64,000 nt of DNA from Dipteronia dyeriana (lineage: Eukaryota > Streptophyta > Magnoliopsida > Sapindales > Sapindaceae): the NCBI GenBank assembly GCA_032871835.1, contig CM065295.1, positions 70,898,432-70,962,431 on the forward strand. Reading direction: 5' to 3'. The stretch's first letter is position 1; every line of letters begins with the position of its first letter. This document shows, piece after piece, positions 10,798-22,089 of the stretch. The translations under genes were made by a program, and so were the position numbers. A model generated the notes under the pieces. The model was given only the letters and a program-made list of their open reading frames with translations, was not told where the DNA came from and ran no database searches.

Positions 10798-11277
10798 TTA
10801 TTTTCTTTTGCCCATCCACACATTATTATTTTTTCTTACCTTGGAATCACTTTGATGAGAAGGAGTACTAGTAGTAGAGCCACCTCTTTTTTCCAAAAAC
10901 ATCAACTTTTCTTTCTCTTCCTTTTTCTTCTTCATCATTGTTTGATCCTTTTGCAGCTGCTTTCCCATTTGTGATTTTTTAACAGCTTTCTTGTCTGAGC
11001 TACCAGCAGTAGTAGACTTGCCATCATCATCATCATCATTATCTTCTTCTTCATGCTTGTAGTGTGCCATGCCAGAAGAAGCATCAGAAGCCATAGAATC
11101 ATCGCTATCATCATCTCCATGATTATTAGCATCTGTATTATTGTCATCAATATCATCTTCATCGCTGTGTCCATCATCATCACCATCACCATTTATAGGA
11201 GAGCCAATATACATTGTCCACCCAGATTCACTACTTTGACACTCTTCTGCTCCTCCAAAGACCTTGGAAGACTCCAT
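10798..11277 (-). CDS. SOB FIVE-LIKE (SOFL) family protein, putative
   Basis: A 159-residue acidic protein. Two short blocks match the signatures of the plant SOFL family: ESGWTMYI (17-24, motif A) and DSMASDASSG (60-69, motif B), joined by an Asp/Asn-rich linker. Residues 72-86 are again acidic, and residues 95-125 are Lys-rich, possibly a nuclear-localisation segment. The C-terminus is short and basic. Arabidopsis SOB5/SOFL proteins raise cytokinin levels when overexpressed; the biochemical role is unknown, so function here is inferred from family. The ATG at 11277 is the first in frame and is followed closely by motif A, as in the family. A consensus 5' splice site (AAG|GTAAGA, intron from 10839 downward) lies 14 codons before the stop, so the native C-terminus may be in another exon. 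This is the only convincing intact host gene in the window. Confidence 0.8.
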   Translation of the reverse strand: MESSKVFGGAEECQSSESGWTMYIGSPINGDGDDDGHSDEDDIDDNNTDANNHGDDDSDDSMASDASSGMAHYKHEEEDNDDDDDGKSTTAGSSDKKAVKKSQMGKQLQKDQTMMKKKKEEKEKLMFLEKRGGSTTSTPSHQSDSKVRKNNNVWMGKRK

Positions 11278-11362
11278 TATAACTAGCTAAAAAGGCTAGA
11301 AGAAGGAACAAGAACAAGAAAAAGAAGAAAAATAAGAAGAGAAGTTGAGAAATAAATATACC
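11278..11362 (-). promoter_or_regulatory. Likely core promoter and 5' UTR of the SOFL gene
   Basis: On the minus strand a TATATTTATT box (about 11351-11360) lies some 75-85 bp upstream of the ATG. A pyrimidine-rich (CTT/TTC) leader follows, typical of plant 5' UTRs. The transcription start would be near 11325. This is inferred from spacing only. Confidence 0.5.
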
Positions 11363-12661
11363 CAAACGCTTGACTTGTTAAATAGGAATTAATAATCAAA
11401 GGAGAAGTATTTGGACACACCTGAGAAAACCACTTATGCTTCTTCCAGCTATCTATCTGACCTAAAAACAGCTTTCTTCACAAAGAAACAGATATACCCA
11501 TCTAAAAAAAATAAACTAGTTTGAAAGCTACAAAAAACCAATGTTATGATGTGTTTTAATGGGAAGGATAACTATCACCACCTGGAAATCTAAAAACCAA
11601 TTAATTCTCTGACTTTAATCAGCAGGGAGGAGACAGCTAGAAGCTGTCACAGAAAGTGAAATCCAATATCTTCTTTATAACAAAAGGCATAAATACCAAA
11701 GATGTTCCTTGAATTTGAAAGGACATGGGTTGGTTCACTTGGTCATTAGGTTTTTACTACAATCCTTCTTTATTTCTCTCTGCGCTTGTCATTAATAAAA
11801 AAGGTTATTGCTTTTAATGTAAAGAAGACAGATTGGCTCAGTCTACAAAAACTAGAGAGAACATAAGACCCATGTTTTAAATAGGCCGGAGATAAAGACC
11901 TCTTAATTCACTTGCCTTTATTTCTTTTTTAAAAATCTCATTTAAAAGAAGACCAGGCTTTTTATTTGCTAAAATATGTCAATAACAATAATAATAATAC
12001 CCCAACTGCAACTTCAGATTTTAGATTAGGTTTTACATGAGGTGAGAGGAACTTGTCAAAATATCTTTCTGCTTCTGCTCTTCTGTCTTCCTTCAATTTG
12101 CTGGTTCCTGTCTAGCTCCTAGAAAAAACTTGGGTGAGAAAGGAGGCACATGTGCCTCTCCACTATGAGCACGCCGTGTGGCGTGACTTCAATTATCCAT
12201 CCAATCATATATTGATTCTACACCTTACTAAATTATTTTTTGAAGAGAAAACACTTTGATTTCAATTTAATATCAAATAGTCTGCCTATTACATTCCCTT
12301 CATTAGGCTACATTCCCTTCTTTATGCTTATATACCCTCAATAGAGAAAATAACCTAAACAACCATAAAGTTACATCGTTCCGTATTTTAAACTTATTAA
12401 AAAGGTTAAATCTGAGTATTGAATAATAGCGGATGGGTTTGGCGACACTTCATGACATAAAATATTTTGAAACTATATATATCTATCTTAATAGTTGTAC
12501 CTTATATAAATCATTTTTCTTTTTATTTTAGGAAGCAATGAAGACTAGTGGGTGAAATAATAGTGATCAGACAGATAACTTCCAGAATTTACTTCATGAA
12601 AAGACTTGCATTCATCTCAAATTAATTTCAATTGCATGATGTTGATTTTGCTTTGGAAAAA
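11363..12661. other. Upstream intergenic region of the SOFL gene
   Basis: AT-rich DNA with no supported gene. It may contain distal promoter elements of the divergently placed minus-strand SOFL gene; I see no clear repeat boundary. Confidence 0.5.
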
Positions 12662-12830
12662 GCTTGGGTACTAACAAGTCAAAATCCAACTATACTGACC
12701 CCCAAATGGGGTGTTGCTATATGTTAAAAACTCTTTAATTTTTTACCATTTTTTCTTTGTTTTGAATTACGTAACAACCAACCATTGGTTGGTCAATATA
12801 GCTGGATACTGACCGGTCAGTACCCAAACA
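12662..12830. mobile_element. Hairpin MITE, about 169 bp
   Basis: The two ends are imperfect inverted repeats of about 40 bp: the left arm begins gcttgggtactaac and the right arm, read in reverse, gtttgggtactgacc. The arms share TTGGGTACT, then an ATCCA[AG]CTATA[CT]TGACC block. A short inner palindrome (accaaccattggttggt) sits beside the right arm. There is no coding capacity. No target duplication is clear, so the superfamily is unassigned. Confidence 0.65.
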
Positions 12831-15412
12831 ATGTCCTTTTGCTTTTACTCACAAGTCACAGCTTCAACATTTATCCCATTCTGAAATTAATAATCACTAT
12901 GGTTTAAAAGTTAGGCAACACTATTTGTCTCTTCTATATATATATTTGGTATACTATATACCGGTCTTGTTTTACTGTACACACTACTTTTGACTTTCAG
13001 TGTGTGAATGTGTAAAGTGTAAACCAATAGTTTGACTACATTTACAAGTCAATGTTGATTTTTGATTGACACACATTGCCTTTACTGTTACTACATGCAC
13101 GTGAGATGGGTTCTCACTTATAGAGTTATAGATGGCTATTTATCGAAAACGTGTACCTTATTATCCAAACATTTTAATAAAAAAATTATCACGTTTTTAT
13201 TATTATTATTATTAAAATTCTCTTTTAATTATCTCATATCTCACTAGATTTAAAAAAAAATTATTGTTCAAACCAAAGGATTTGATATATCAACAAAAAT
13301 TGGAGAGTTATTTACCAATCTCCCTCAATTTTATTGAATGGAGCTAGCTTCCTATATAATCACAATTGACGCAGTGGAAAATACTAAAGAAATAGATCGA
13401 CGTCTGATTTCTATAAAAACTGGAATCCATCAGAAATAGAGAGAATACTTTTAAAATTTTATTGAATAAAAAGCTAATGAGTCTTTTCAGTTTACAAGAC
13501 AATTTAAAGCGATTAAACTCTAACCCGAATCCTTACTGAACAAGAAACGATATTACATATCAAAAGCTGTCAAAAATAGCGAAAACTGTCAAAAATAGCG
13601 AAATTACAAAAGTTACGGAAATAAAATATACTAACGACCTTAAACAAACCAAAATTAACGGTAGATGATTCTGACTTATCAAAGTCAACTTAAAACTAAA
13701 AAGGAAAGTTTTCTAAAATGGAAAAACTACAATTTCGATATCAAAACGATGGAATTTTGCCAAAAAACGATGTGTCACACTGATAAAGACGGTGATTTGA
13801 AAAGATATCGTCGATCCGCTTCAAGAGAAGTCACTTAACCTTGAATTTAGGATAATCCCTCAAAATCATGTAGGAGTCAGCTATATATTCTACATCAACA
13901 ATGATTGCTGTATTCATTCCACTAATACAAATATTTTGAATTAAGCTAAAGTCACATTATATATATGAACATAGGTAATGCAATTGTAGGCTTTATCGTG
14001 GATATTTTGCATGGGAAATCCTATGTTTTGTACAAATTTAACAAGTACCGTGGATTAATGATGTGGTGTTTTCAAATGAACTTGGACAGTAGTTACTAAT
14101 TTTTGTATTAAAAAAAGAAGAAGAAGAAAACAATAGTGATATAAGTTATCTTGCAGTAATAATTGACCAATCCCCTTAATATGGCCCTAGCTCCCATTGA
14201 TAGAGAAGGAACAGGAGGGGTGAGAATATTGTTTATTTATTTTCTTAAAGAAAAAAAAAAGAAAAGAAAGAAATTCAAGTGGGTTTCGGGCTCTTATTGT
14301 CCCCATACTTTATAAATAAGCATGACAATGTTTGTTTTAATCTCTGCCATGACTTATTACAGGGTATTATCAGACATTCAGACATGTTAGCCCCATTGCA
14401 TTATTCTTGTTGCTTTTCTTTTTGGAAGATCACATCTTGACTTGCTCCTTCTCTTAGGCTCCACGTGACCTCTTCAAGTATGGTTTTTAGCAATTCGACA
14501 ACCTTTTCAAAGCTGGCTCCATGAACACTTCTCTCATCAATATTCTTTTCTTTTTTCAATTATATATATTCACCCCTTTGCTTGCATGATTTGTTGTCAC
14601 TCTTCAAATGGAGACACTGGGTAATAAAACTATATTCTAAGGTCGAGTTGATTCAATAATTTAATTTCAGTACTATTTCCTTTCCTACATTAGTTTATTA
14701 ACTAATTTGTTTTTGAGGTTTGGTGTGGATAGTTCCAATATATATATTTCTAATTAATTTAATTGGAGCAAGTGATTTGTTCTGTCACTGTTCAGTCCTC
14801 CATGAAAAATGCAAGTAAATATATATATATATATATAAATCATGAAGGAACATTATGAAACAAGAACGGGAAATATTTTTGTATTTATGTAGCGGAAGAT
14901 TTTTTTTAAGGGCATGACTAATTTATGCAGCCAAACCCACATAGTTGCTAAAGAAAATGAAAACAATATAAAAACAAATATAATAATCATTTGGCATTTG
15001 ATTCTTATCCAAAAATAGTTTTCTAAAAGGTTCAAAAAAATAAATGGTACTGTTTGGGGTGATTGTTGTGTAAATATCACCACATTAATAATTCATGTTT
15101 AATGAGAAATAGTAGAGAGAGAAAATGTAGTGTGAGTTTAAATCGACGGAAAGTGAATCGACGGCAACGATTTTGATAGCGACGTAACCAAAAGTTGGAA
15201 AACAGTGGAATTTTGACACTTCACCATCAAATATGCAATCGAAAGAGGTAAGTTAAGTTAGATTTTGTTATCGTTTTTGTTGTTCATAAGTTGTTGTGCT
15301 TGTTTGGTTAGTTGTGTGTTAGGTTGATTAGGGATGATTTGGGAATCTGAAAATGTTTATGGGTTAGGTCAGGGTTTGAGATGAGGTTGGTTTTTTTTTT
15401 GACGAAGATGAA
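12831..15412. other. AT-rich intergenic DNA with microsatellites
   Basis: No gene is supported. There is an ATT trinucleotide run near 13197-13215, a TA run at 14820-14836, purine-rich tracts near 14115 and 14250, and a short direct repeat (ctgtcaaaaatagcgaaa, twice near 13567-13600). The right part (from about 15120) may already belong to the MULE, whose outer end I could not fix. Confidence 0.5.
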
Positions 15413-15975
15413 TTTCTCGGTTTCTGAGACTTTAGTTCCGAGTTTTTTTATACACGGCCCAACTTTTTTTTTAGGAAAATTAGGTTTGTTTAACTTTGAA
15501 TTTCAGAGAATATTTGAAACATGTTCGAGCTATTTTGAACCTAATCCGAGCTTTTTTTTTAGGAAAATTCGGTTTGTTTAAGAGAAATTTTGAAACAAGT
15601 CCGAGCTTTTTAGAACCTAATTCGAGCTTTTTTGTAACATGTTCGAGCTTGTTTTTATGAAAAAACAAACTTTAAATCTCTGAGATTTTTTAAACAATAT
15701 CCAAGCTTTTTAGAAACAAATCCGAGACATTTTTAAACATGTCCGAGCTTTTTTGTTTAAGAAAATTTAGGTTGTTTAAAATTTGTTGTGTCAAAGCTTT
15801 TTTGGTACAAGCTCTGTGCTTTTTATTAAAAACACCAATTTTTTTTTTAAAAGCTTCGAGATTTTTTTTCAAAGCTTCGAGATTTTTTTTTCAAAGCTCC
15901 AAGATTATTTTTCAAAGGTCCAATATTTTTTTTTAAAGCTCCGAGCCTTTGTATTTTCTTTCCGAGTCTTTTATA
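15413..15975 (+). repeat. Left array of degenerate AGCTC/CGAG motif repeats
   Basis: About 20 degenerate units, spaced about 20-25 bp, of the type [ac]a[at]gtccgagcttttttt or caaagcttcgagattttt. The core CGAGCTTTT or AGCTTCGAGAT alternates with long T tracts. The array stops right before the first ATG of the DUF1985 frame, so it may also act as its leader. The motif orientation is opposite to that of 20548-20935. Confidence 0.8.
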
Positions 15976-16008
15976 GTATACTTATATATTGTTTTTCTGA
16001 AAATGCAG

Positions 16009-17720
16009 ATGAGGAATTTGAAGCATTTCCTTAAAACTTCAGAGGGAGAATGGTATGAGGTCAAACTTACTCGCCACTACCATTTTGACAACCATGGACA
16101 GAAAGACGATGAAAATTTTGTTGTTGAAGACCAGTGTCGGTTCATAGAGTCATGTTTCGAGCATTTCATGATGATGCATCGTCATAAGAAGTTTTCAGGA
16201 GACATTATGCATCGACTGCTTATGCACGAGTTGCATCATGATGGCCCGACAGTTGAGATACACTTCATGTTAGGGCATTATTTGGTGAGGTTCTTGAAGG
16301 TAGAATTTTGCTTGATGAACGGATTGCAGTTCGGGGTTGTACCGGACACGACAATGTATGATAATATAGATAATGACATATAAGAGCAATACTTTCCTAG
16401 TATAGAAGAGGTGGACTGTGAACAACTAAGAGTTGTTCTGAGCCTCTATATCTTTGAGCAGCTGTACGATGCTGTGAAGCTCTGCCTCCTTTATATGCTG
16501 AACTGGATACTTATGGGGGTAGACGAGAGAGTGAAGATTCCAGTTTGGCAGTTTCGGCTGGTCGAGGACCTCGATACGTTCCCGTGGGGTACCCACGTGT
16601 ACAGGTAGTCCATATATGGATTCAAGCATGCACTTGACGGGCGACGTGAGTGGTTCGAGAGACGCCAACTAGCAAAGGGTGCTAACGTACACATGATGAA
16701 GACCTATAACATTTACAGTTTATCTCACGCTTTGTTGGTAAGATTTTTGAAGAACAACATTCATGTTATTTATCTTGTAATAAATATTATGGATTCTTAT
16801 TGTACTTATCTTTTTTGTAGATATTTGCTTTCGAGGTCATTCCCGAACTGGACTTGGCATCCAGTTTGGGACCCGGAGGGCTACCGATCTGTCTCCCCAC
16901 ATTCTGTAGTGGGAGTTGAATAAACAACCGAGAGGGAAGAGCCTGACCAAGATTTTCACAGCTAGGGTAAGTATCTTATTTGTTAATGTTTATAGTTGTT
17001 ACTATGTATACAATTACAATGGTCTAACTACGGTTTCAGATGTTTACACATACGGAACTAGTGCCCACATCAGCTGAGAGGGGTGCACGGTACTTTACGA
17101 GCATTCACGAGGAAGCAACCTGTATAATGAGGGGGATAGACTAAAGATTCTGGAACTGAATCCTTATTAGGCTACCGCTGGCGCCATCAATGAGAGAAGT
17201 GTTCTGACCCAGAAGTTGGGGGTGGGAGGCCTAATGAAATATAGGGTTCAGAGCCGGAGGCTCAGAAAGGGAGATAGGTTATGGGAGGGAGGCATAGGCG
17301 GGTACCTGAAGCTACATCTAGAGGGGATTCCCGTGGGGGCATTGGAGATGAGCGAGAGGTACATAACAATTAATTGATAAATTAAAACTTGTGAATTATG
17401 TAACACTGACAATTTAGACTTGATTTCAGGCATTCTGAGAACGTCAATTGATCGCAGTGTTTGAGGTGATCCGAAAGAGTGAGGAGGATCGAAATCAGCA
17501 ACACTGGGAGTTGCTGGATATGATCCAGAAGAGTGAGGCGGATCGAAAGCAGCAACACAAGAAGTTACTGGAAATGATCTGGGGGCTTCAGCGGCCCGGG
17601 TCGGTGCTACCATCTCATGATCCAGACTTTAGTCCTGGGGACATGACATGTGGTTATCAGGAGAGGACTGAACCAAGGGCCGGACTTGTTAGGGCACGTA
17701 TGTATATTGTGTCCAACTAA
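16009..17720 (+). pseudogene. DUF1985-domain gene of the MULE, with stops
   Basis: From the ATG at 16009 one frame covers the DUF1985 features: a block around FIESCFEHFM, HRLLMHELHHD, then FLKVEFCLMNGLQFG, then KLCLLYMLNWILMGVDERVKI and LVEDLDTFPWGTHVY. Two in-frame stops (16381-16383 and 16606-16608) interrupt it. A GT-AG intron (16738-16820, 83 bp) joins YSLSHALL to IFAFEVIPELD, which is the expected continuation. Further downstream, 17448-17720 encodes a polar, Gln/Lys-rich segment with repeated RKSEEDRNQQH-like units. These proteins usually end in a C48 (Ulp1) protease; none is visible. The function of DUF1985 is unknown. Confidence 0.75.
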
Positions 17721-18245
17721 ATGACAGATGCTACACTTGTGGCGGTATTCCTCGGGAATAGCTCTGTTTGGACCTTCATTAATTAAAAGTGGGTTATAAC
17801 AACTCCTTCATTAATTAATGGTGGGTTATAACACCTTCTAGAATTATGACCCGATTGTCCACATCTTCTACACGATTGTGTGGTTGTTCTTTCCGAAGAC
17901 GAGACATATCGACTCACCATCGGTCGTTCTGCTTATCTCTTGGAGATTGGATTCAAAACCACCCGCTCAACGATGTCGGATGACATTACCCATGAAAAAG
18001 GATAGTCAACAGGCATAATAGAAATCCAATACGTATCAATAAGTGTATGTCTCTTGTAGTAGTCCGCACACAGGGATGTGAAATCCACGTTTCGCTACCT
18101 ACAGCAACAATGAAAACAATGAGATTCACGTTTCAGTAATATAAAGCGTAAACTGTTGTTAGTAATGTACCTTGCCGCTGCGAGTACATGCGAACATGGA
18201 AACATGTCCATTTTTTTTTTTGCATGTGCAGGTCTTCCTGGCTAA

Positions 18246-18285
18246 GTCAACAGTCAACAGTCAACAGTCAACAGTCAACAGTCAA
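18246..18285. repeat. Heptamer tandem repeat (gtcaaca)
   Basis: Just under six perfect copies of the 7-bp unit gtcaaca, within the decayed 3' part of the MULE transposase gene. Confidence 0.95.
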
Positions 18286-20430
18286 TTGCTTTCCAGACAG
18301 TTTGATAGAGAATATGTTCCGTTCGACTAGATTGACGGTCATATAACCACACTTCTCAAAACGTTTCAAGATCACAAGATGGGCAACGTCTATCAACTGA
18401 TGACGTATGGACTATGTAGCTTGATTGCAACCGTGAACCATATTTATAGCATATTCCTAATGAACTCTGTCAGTGTCAACATAAGCAGTTGTCATGCGGA
18501 TTTTAGATATGAGTTTATGTATTCTGCAATATTTGTTGTCATCACCTTGTACCTTCGTCCGGGACAGTGTACGCGAGATCACTTGTGTTGACTGATATCA
18601 TTGACATAATCGAATGCATTCTGGTGCAGGTTACATAACTCTTTCATGTACCGGTTATATTTCAATTTAGTGTATGATCTAACTGCTTTGTCCATTATGG
18701 CGGCAACATCCTTTCTATGAAATCGCTTATTAATATTTAAAAAAAAGTGTCATCAACATATGATATGAGTGGCATGAGGGAACACTATATAAATCCCTAC
18801 TTCAATGCTTGCATGTCGATCGAAAATGAAAACCAGATCATCTATATGACCAAGGGCTCCCTTCAAGCAATCCAAAAACCACTCCCATGAAAGGTTGTTT
18901 TCTGAGTCACAGTACCCAAAAGCAATTGGATACACCTGTTCATTCCCATATTGTGCAATTGCAACAAACATTGTGCCCCCGAATCTTCCCTTCAAATGGG
19001 TACCATCAATTATAATAAATGGACGTATACACCTCCATAATCCTCTAAGTGAGGCACTAAACGACATGAAAAAATAAAGAAATTTACCATCTTCGTTGCA
19101 CTGTAAGTCAGTGATTATGCTAGGATTTTGTTGTTCCAACATGTAACTGAAAAATGGCAGCAGTTGTAAGCTTTCTTCATGCGTTCCATAGTTTAGTGAC
19201 AACACATAATACAGGGCATGATGTGCCTTACTGTACAGGATTTGGATGCCATACATTATTTTTATGTCGGCAATTATGTCATTGAGACGTATGAGACGAC
19301 CATCATGTTGTTGCAGTCTAGGTGCAACGACTTCTCCAATTATGAATGAACCCGCTTGTCGATAGCGACAGTGAATCTCTTTAAACGGACAAGTGTGTTT
19401 GTTGACAAAACTTCTTACTTGGAAGTACGTCCCTTTATCTCTCCTCATAGGTCTTAATTTCCTTGTACAATTGTCCATCATACAAACCAGATGTAATATT
19501 GTCTTGTTGGACCTTTTCACATTCCACTCGAAGTTCTGCCGCATTACAAAATGGTCAATCAGTCTCTTCAAATCCTTTTTAGTTGAAAAAATTGACCTTT
19601 ATAAATCATGCTTGTAGGTTCTTCTTCTACCAAGCTCCTGCTTCCACTCATACCAAACGAGTATGAATCTGCTCCGGGAATAACCCATGTTATGGCATTA
19701 TTAGAATCGTATAGAGTTACATCAGGTCGGATCACAGAAGTCCCAACCATATCTGGTGCACTGCAAATAAATATGTGTACACGTCTTCCACGTCTTTCCA
19801 TTTGGATGAGATCTTCCTTTTCCCCAGTGTTTTGTACATGATCTACGGGATCAAAATTTACCTCATTATCAACTTGATGAATAAGCCCAAGATTCGATTC
19901 AGTGTTCTACTGGTTATTCATGTCATTGTAAAAATCATTGTATTACTCGTTATATTGCCCATCATTCATCTCAATTTGACAACCAAACACATTGTCGAAT
20001 TAAGGTCCAACTATATCAGCATGGTCGGCAACTAACAGTGGGAAACCACTTATGTTTTCCTGACCTTCGATCCCACTTCTTTCTGTGAACAACTGGTTGC
20101 TTCCGCCTGACGATCGAAATTGTTGGGTGTTATCACGATGAGGGATATCTTCACCAATGACACCTCATATTGGCCTCTCGATTAGACTAACACATACTTA
20201 AGGGATCACTCTATCTTCCCTTAGCATAAACTGAACATCATCATCGTTTCTTATAAATATACGACATGTGGTGCCAGGAACGATTGATATATACTGTAGA
20301 TCAACATTGTATTTGTTCACATCATACTTCACAACGGTTTGCACGAGCGCCACCGATTCTTCGTAGGTCATACTCTTTGACATATACATTCCATGATTAT
20401 CGGAACCTAAATACCTCTGACTTTAGTCGG
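18250..20430 (-). pseudogene. MULE transposase, frameshifted and stop-containing
   Basis: Three frame pieces read 5' to 3' on the minus strand: an N-terminal segment (20389-20198) with a PB1-like region, a middle segment (19801-19568), and the MuDR/MULE core (19571-18753). Middle and core join at a homopolymer (T run near 19580), consistent with a one-base indel in a FF[S]xKKDLK motif. The core shows HLVCMMDNC, an N-terminal zinc-like region ending NKHTCP, the catalytic block IIDGTHLKGRFGG, IAFGYCDSENNLSWEWFLDCLKGALG and the second acidic site FIFDRHASI. Decayed sequence continues to about 18300 (PGRRYKVMTTNIAEYINS), interrupted by stops. A C-terminal SWIM finger is not recognisable. Confidence 0.85.
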
Positions 20431-20547
20431 GTAATTGCTCCCATCGACCGTTGTAAGAAATTACTATTCTCATCCGATTCATTTTCCTGTCAAAATCATT
20501 ATCATAAACCATTATTTAAAAAATTAAAATTATTCTAAACGCTAGGA

Positions 20548-20935
20548 CATTTCACCAAAAGGCTTGGACACTTCATTGAAAAACATGTATTGGAAAAGGC
20601 TCGGAGCCTTTATTACAAATCTCTGACACATTACAAAATATCGGAGCCTTTATTCAAAAGCTCGAGCCCATTATAAAAAATCTCAGAGACTTTATAAAAA
20701 AGCTCAGACATGTTTGAAATAAGCTCGGATAAGTTTGAAAAAAGCTAAGACACGTAAAAAAAAACTCTTACACGTTTGAAATTATCTCGGAGAATTTATA
20801 AAAAAGCTTGGACAATATATAAAAAAGCTCGGACACTATATAAAAAACTCGGATTCATTTCAGAAAACTCAGTACAAAACGTCTCGGCCAACCTTTAAAA
20901 AGGCTCGGATAGGGCTAAAAGTGGCTCAGAGATTG
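20548..20935 (-). repeat. Right array of degenerate AGCTCGGA motif repeats
   Basis: About 16 degenerate units of the type ataaaaaagctcggacac, spaced about 20-24 bp. This is the inverted counterpart of the array at 15413-15975, and it sits just upstream of the transposase N-terminus. It is probably the terminal or subterminal repeat and promoter of the MULE. Confidence 0.8.
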
Positions 20936-21247
20936 GAAAATCAACTTCATGTTCACACAACTTCATATTACAAGATGAAATGCATGATCAAAAAAGAATT
21001 TAAAAAACAAGACGAAATGATTGATCAAAAAAATGAAGTTCGAGGCTTAGGGCTTGGGAAAATGACTCCCAAGTCAGCGGCTCGAATCCTACGAATAGCG
21101 AAAGCTTTCAAAAAAATATATGGTCCCGAATTAATTAATAAATATTGTCAAAAAAAAAATAAAGTTCGGAAATATTTATTACCTTGCTGTGGTGAAGCAC
21201 GACCTTTTTTCAAACAACTTGTAGATCGCTTTTTAGAGAAATTTTGA
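20921..21247 (+). CDS. Unrecognised 108-codon frame at the MULE edge
   Basis: The frame is Lys/Arg-rich and includes RGLGLGKMTPKSAARILRIAK and a KYLLPCCGEARPFF segment. I do not recognise a family. It starts inside the end of the right motif array and reads away from the element. It may be a chance frame or a remnant of captured sequence; there is no ribosomal or splice evidence for a gene. Confidence 0.25.
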   Translation: MAQRLENQLHVHTTSYYKMKCMIKKEFKKQDEMIDQKNEVRGLGLGKMTPKSAARILRIAKAFKKIYGPELINKYCQKKNKVRKYLLPCCGEARPFFKQLVDRFLEKF

Positions 21248-22089
21248 AGGGAGAGAATTGCGTTACTGCTTTCAGTGATAAAAGTATGGAGACGGAAGCA
21301 TAAACAGAATTAAAAATTGATTATTTAAAGGCAATTTGAATAGTTCTCCATAATATGTGCCTTTTAAACATAACTTATTAAACTAGTGACATCACTGCAA
21401 CACATAAACAAAATGTGACATTTTTCAAAATTTTCACTTTCTAGAAGTATACAATTTTTATAGCTGAACACAATTTTGGGGAGATCCCTACAAAAAGCTA
21501 AAAAGGAGATTTTGTTTATTTATTTTAGAAAATTAAAAATAACATATTCTCAAAATTACATATCCAATTTTTTTTTTTTAAGTACTAAAATTTACTTTTT
21601 GATAATCGAAAAAAAAGTGACTCTATTGTCATCTAAAAACTCTCTCAGCATATCCATATTTTAATGAAGATTCATACTATTTACAATCCTATAAATATAT
21701 ATGTACACTCATTTTTTTTATTAATAACAATTTTATCCTTAATTAAAATTATAAAAAAACAAAAGAAATTCTAAACACACTACATACTTTCAGACTACTA
21801 TGTTATGTTCTAATCTATTTTGTGTTTTGTTATGCAACTAGTATATTTCAGCATTAATTAATTACAATGTAAAATTATTTATTATAAATGTATAATGTGT
21901 TTAAAAAGGTGCTGTTATTTGTTACAATATATATTTTTTGTCAAAAAAGCTATTGTTATTAGAAACTCATGGCTTAAGAAAACATTAAAAAAACAAATCA
22001 ACACAATATATGATGGATTAAACACTAGCGGATTAATTGTGAAGAATATGAATAATTTTTTCTAATCAATTTTTTCCGTAACTTAATCC
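21248..22089. other. AT-rich intergenic DNA
   Basis: No gene, repeat boundary or RNA gene is supported. Sequence is largely A/T homopolymer-rich. Confidence 0.55.

Larger units (their letters stand above)
15413..20935. mobile_element. Decayed KAONASHI-type MULE with inverted terminal motif arrays
   Basis: A MULE transposase pseudogene (minus strand) and a DUF1985-type gene (plus strand) are enclosed by two arrays of a short A/T-rich motif. The motif reads tccgagctttttt on the left and aaaaaagctcgga on the right, so the arrays are inverted with respect to each other. DUF1985 and Ulp1-like genes carried by MULEs are described as KAONASHI elements. No Ulp1 protease domain is visible, so it was lost or never captured. 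No 9-bp target duplication was found, so the true ends may lie somewhat outside. Confidence 0.75.

Noticed and set aside
10935..11192. Met/Ile-rich 85-codon minus-strand frame
   Set aside because: A shadow of the GAT-rich acidic region of the SOFL gene in another frame.
18246..18285. Possible CRISPR-like or regulatory repeat (gtcaaca)n
   Set aside because: Contiguous short tandem units without spacers; a simple microsatellite in a plant genome.
18379..18591. 70-codon plus-strand frame
   Set aside because: Antisense shadow of the decayed 3' part of the MULE transposase.
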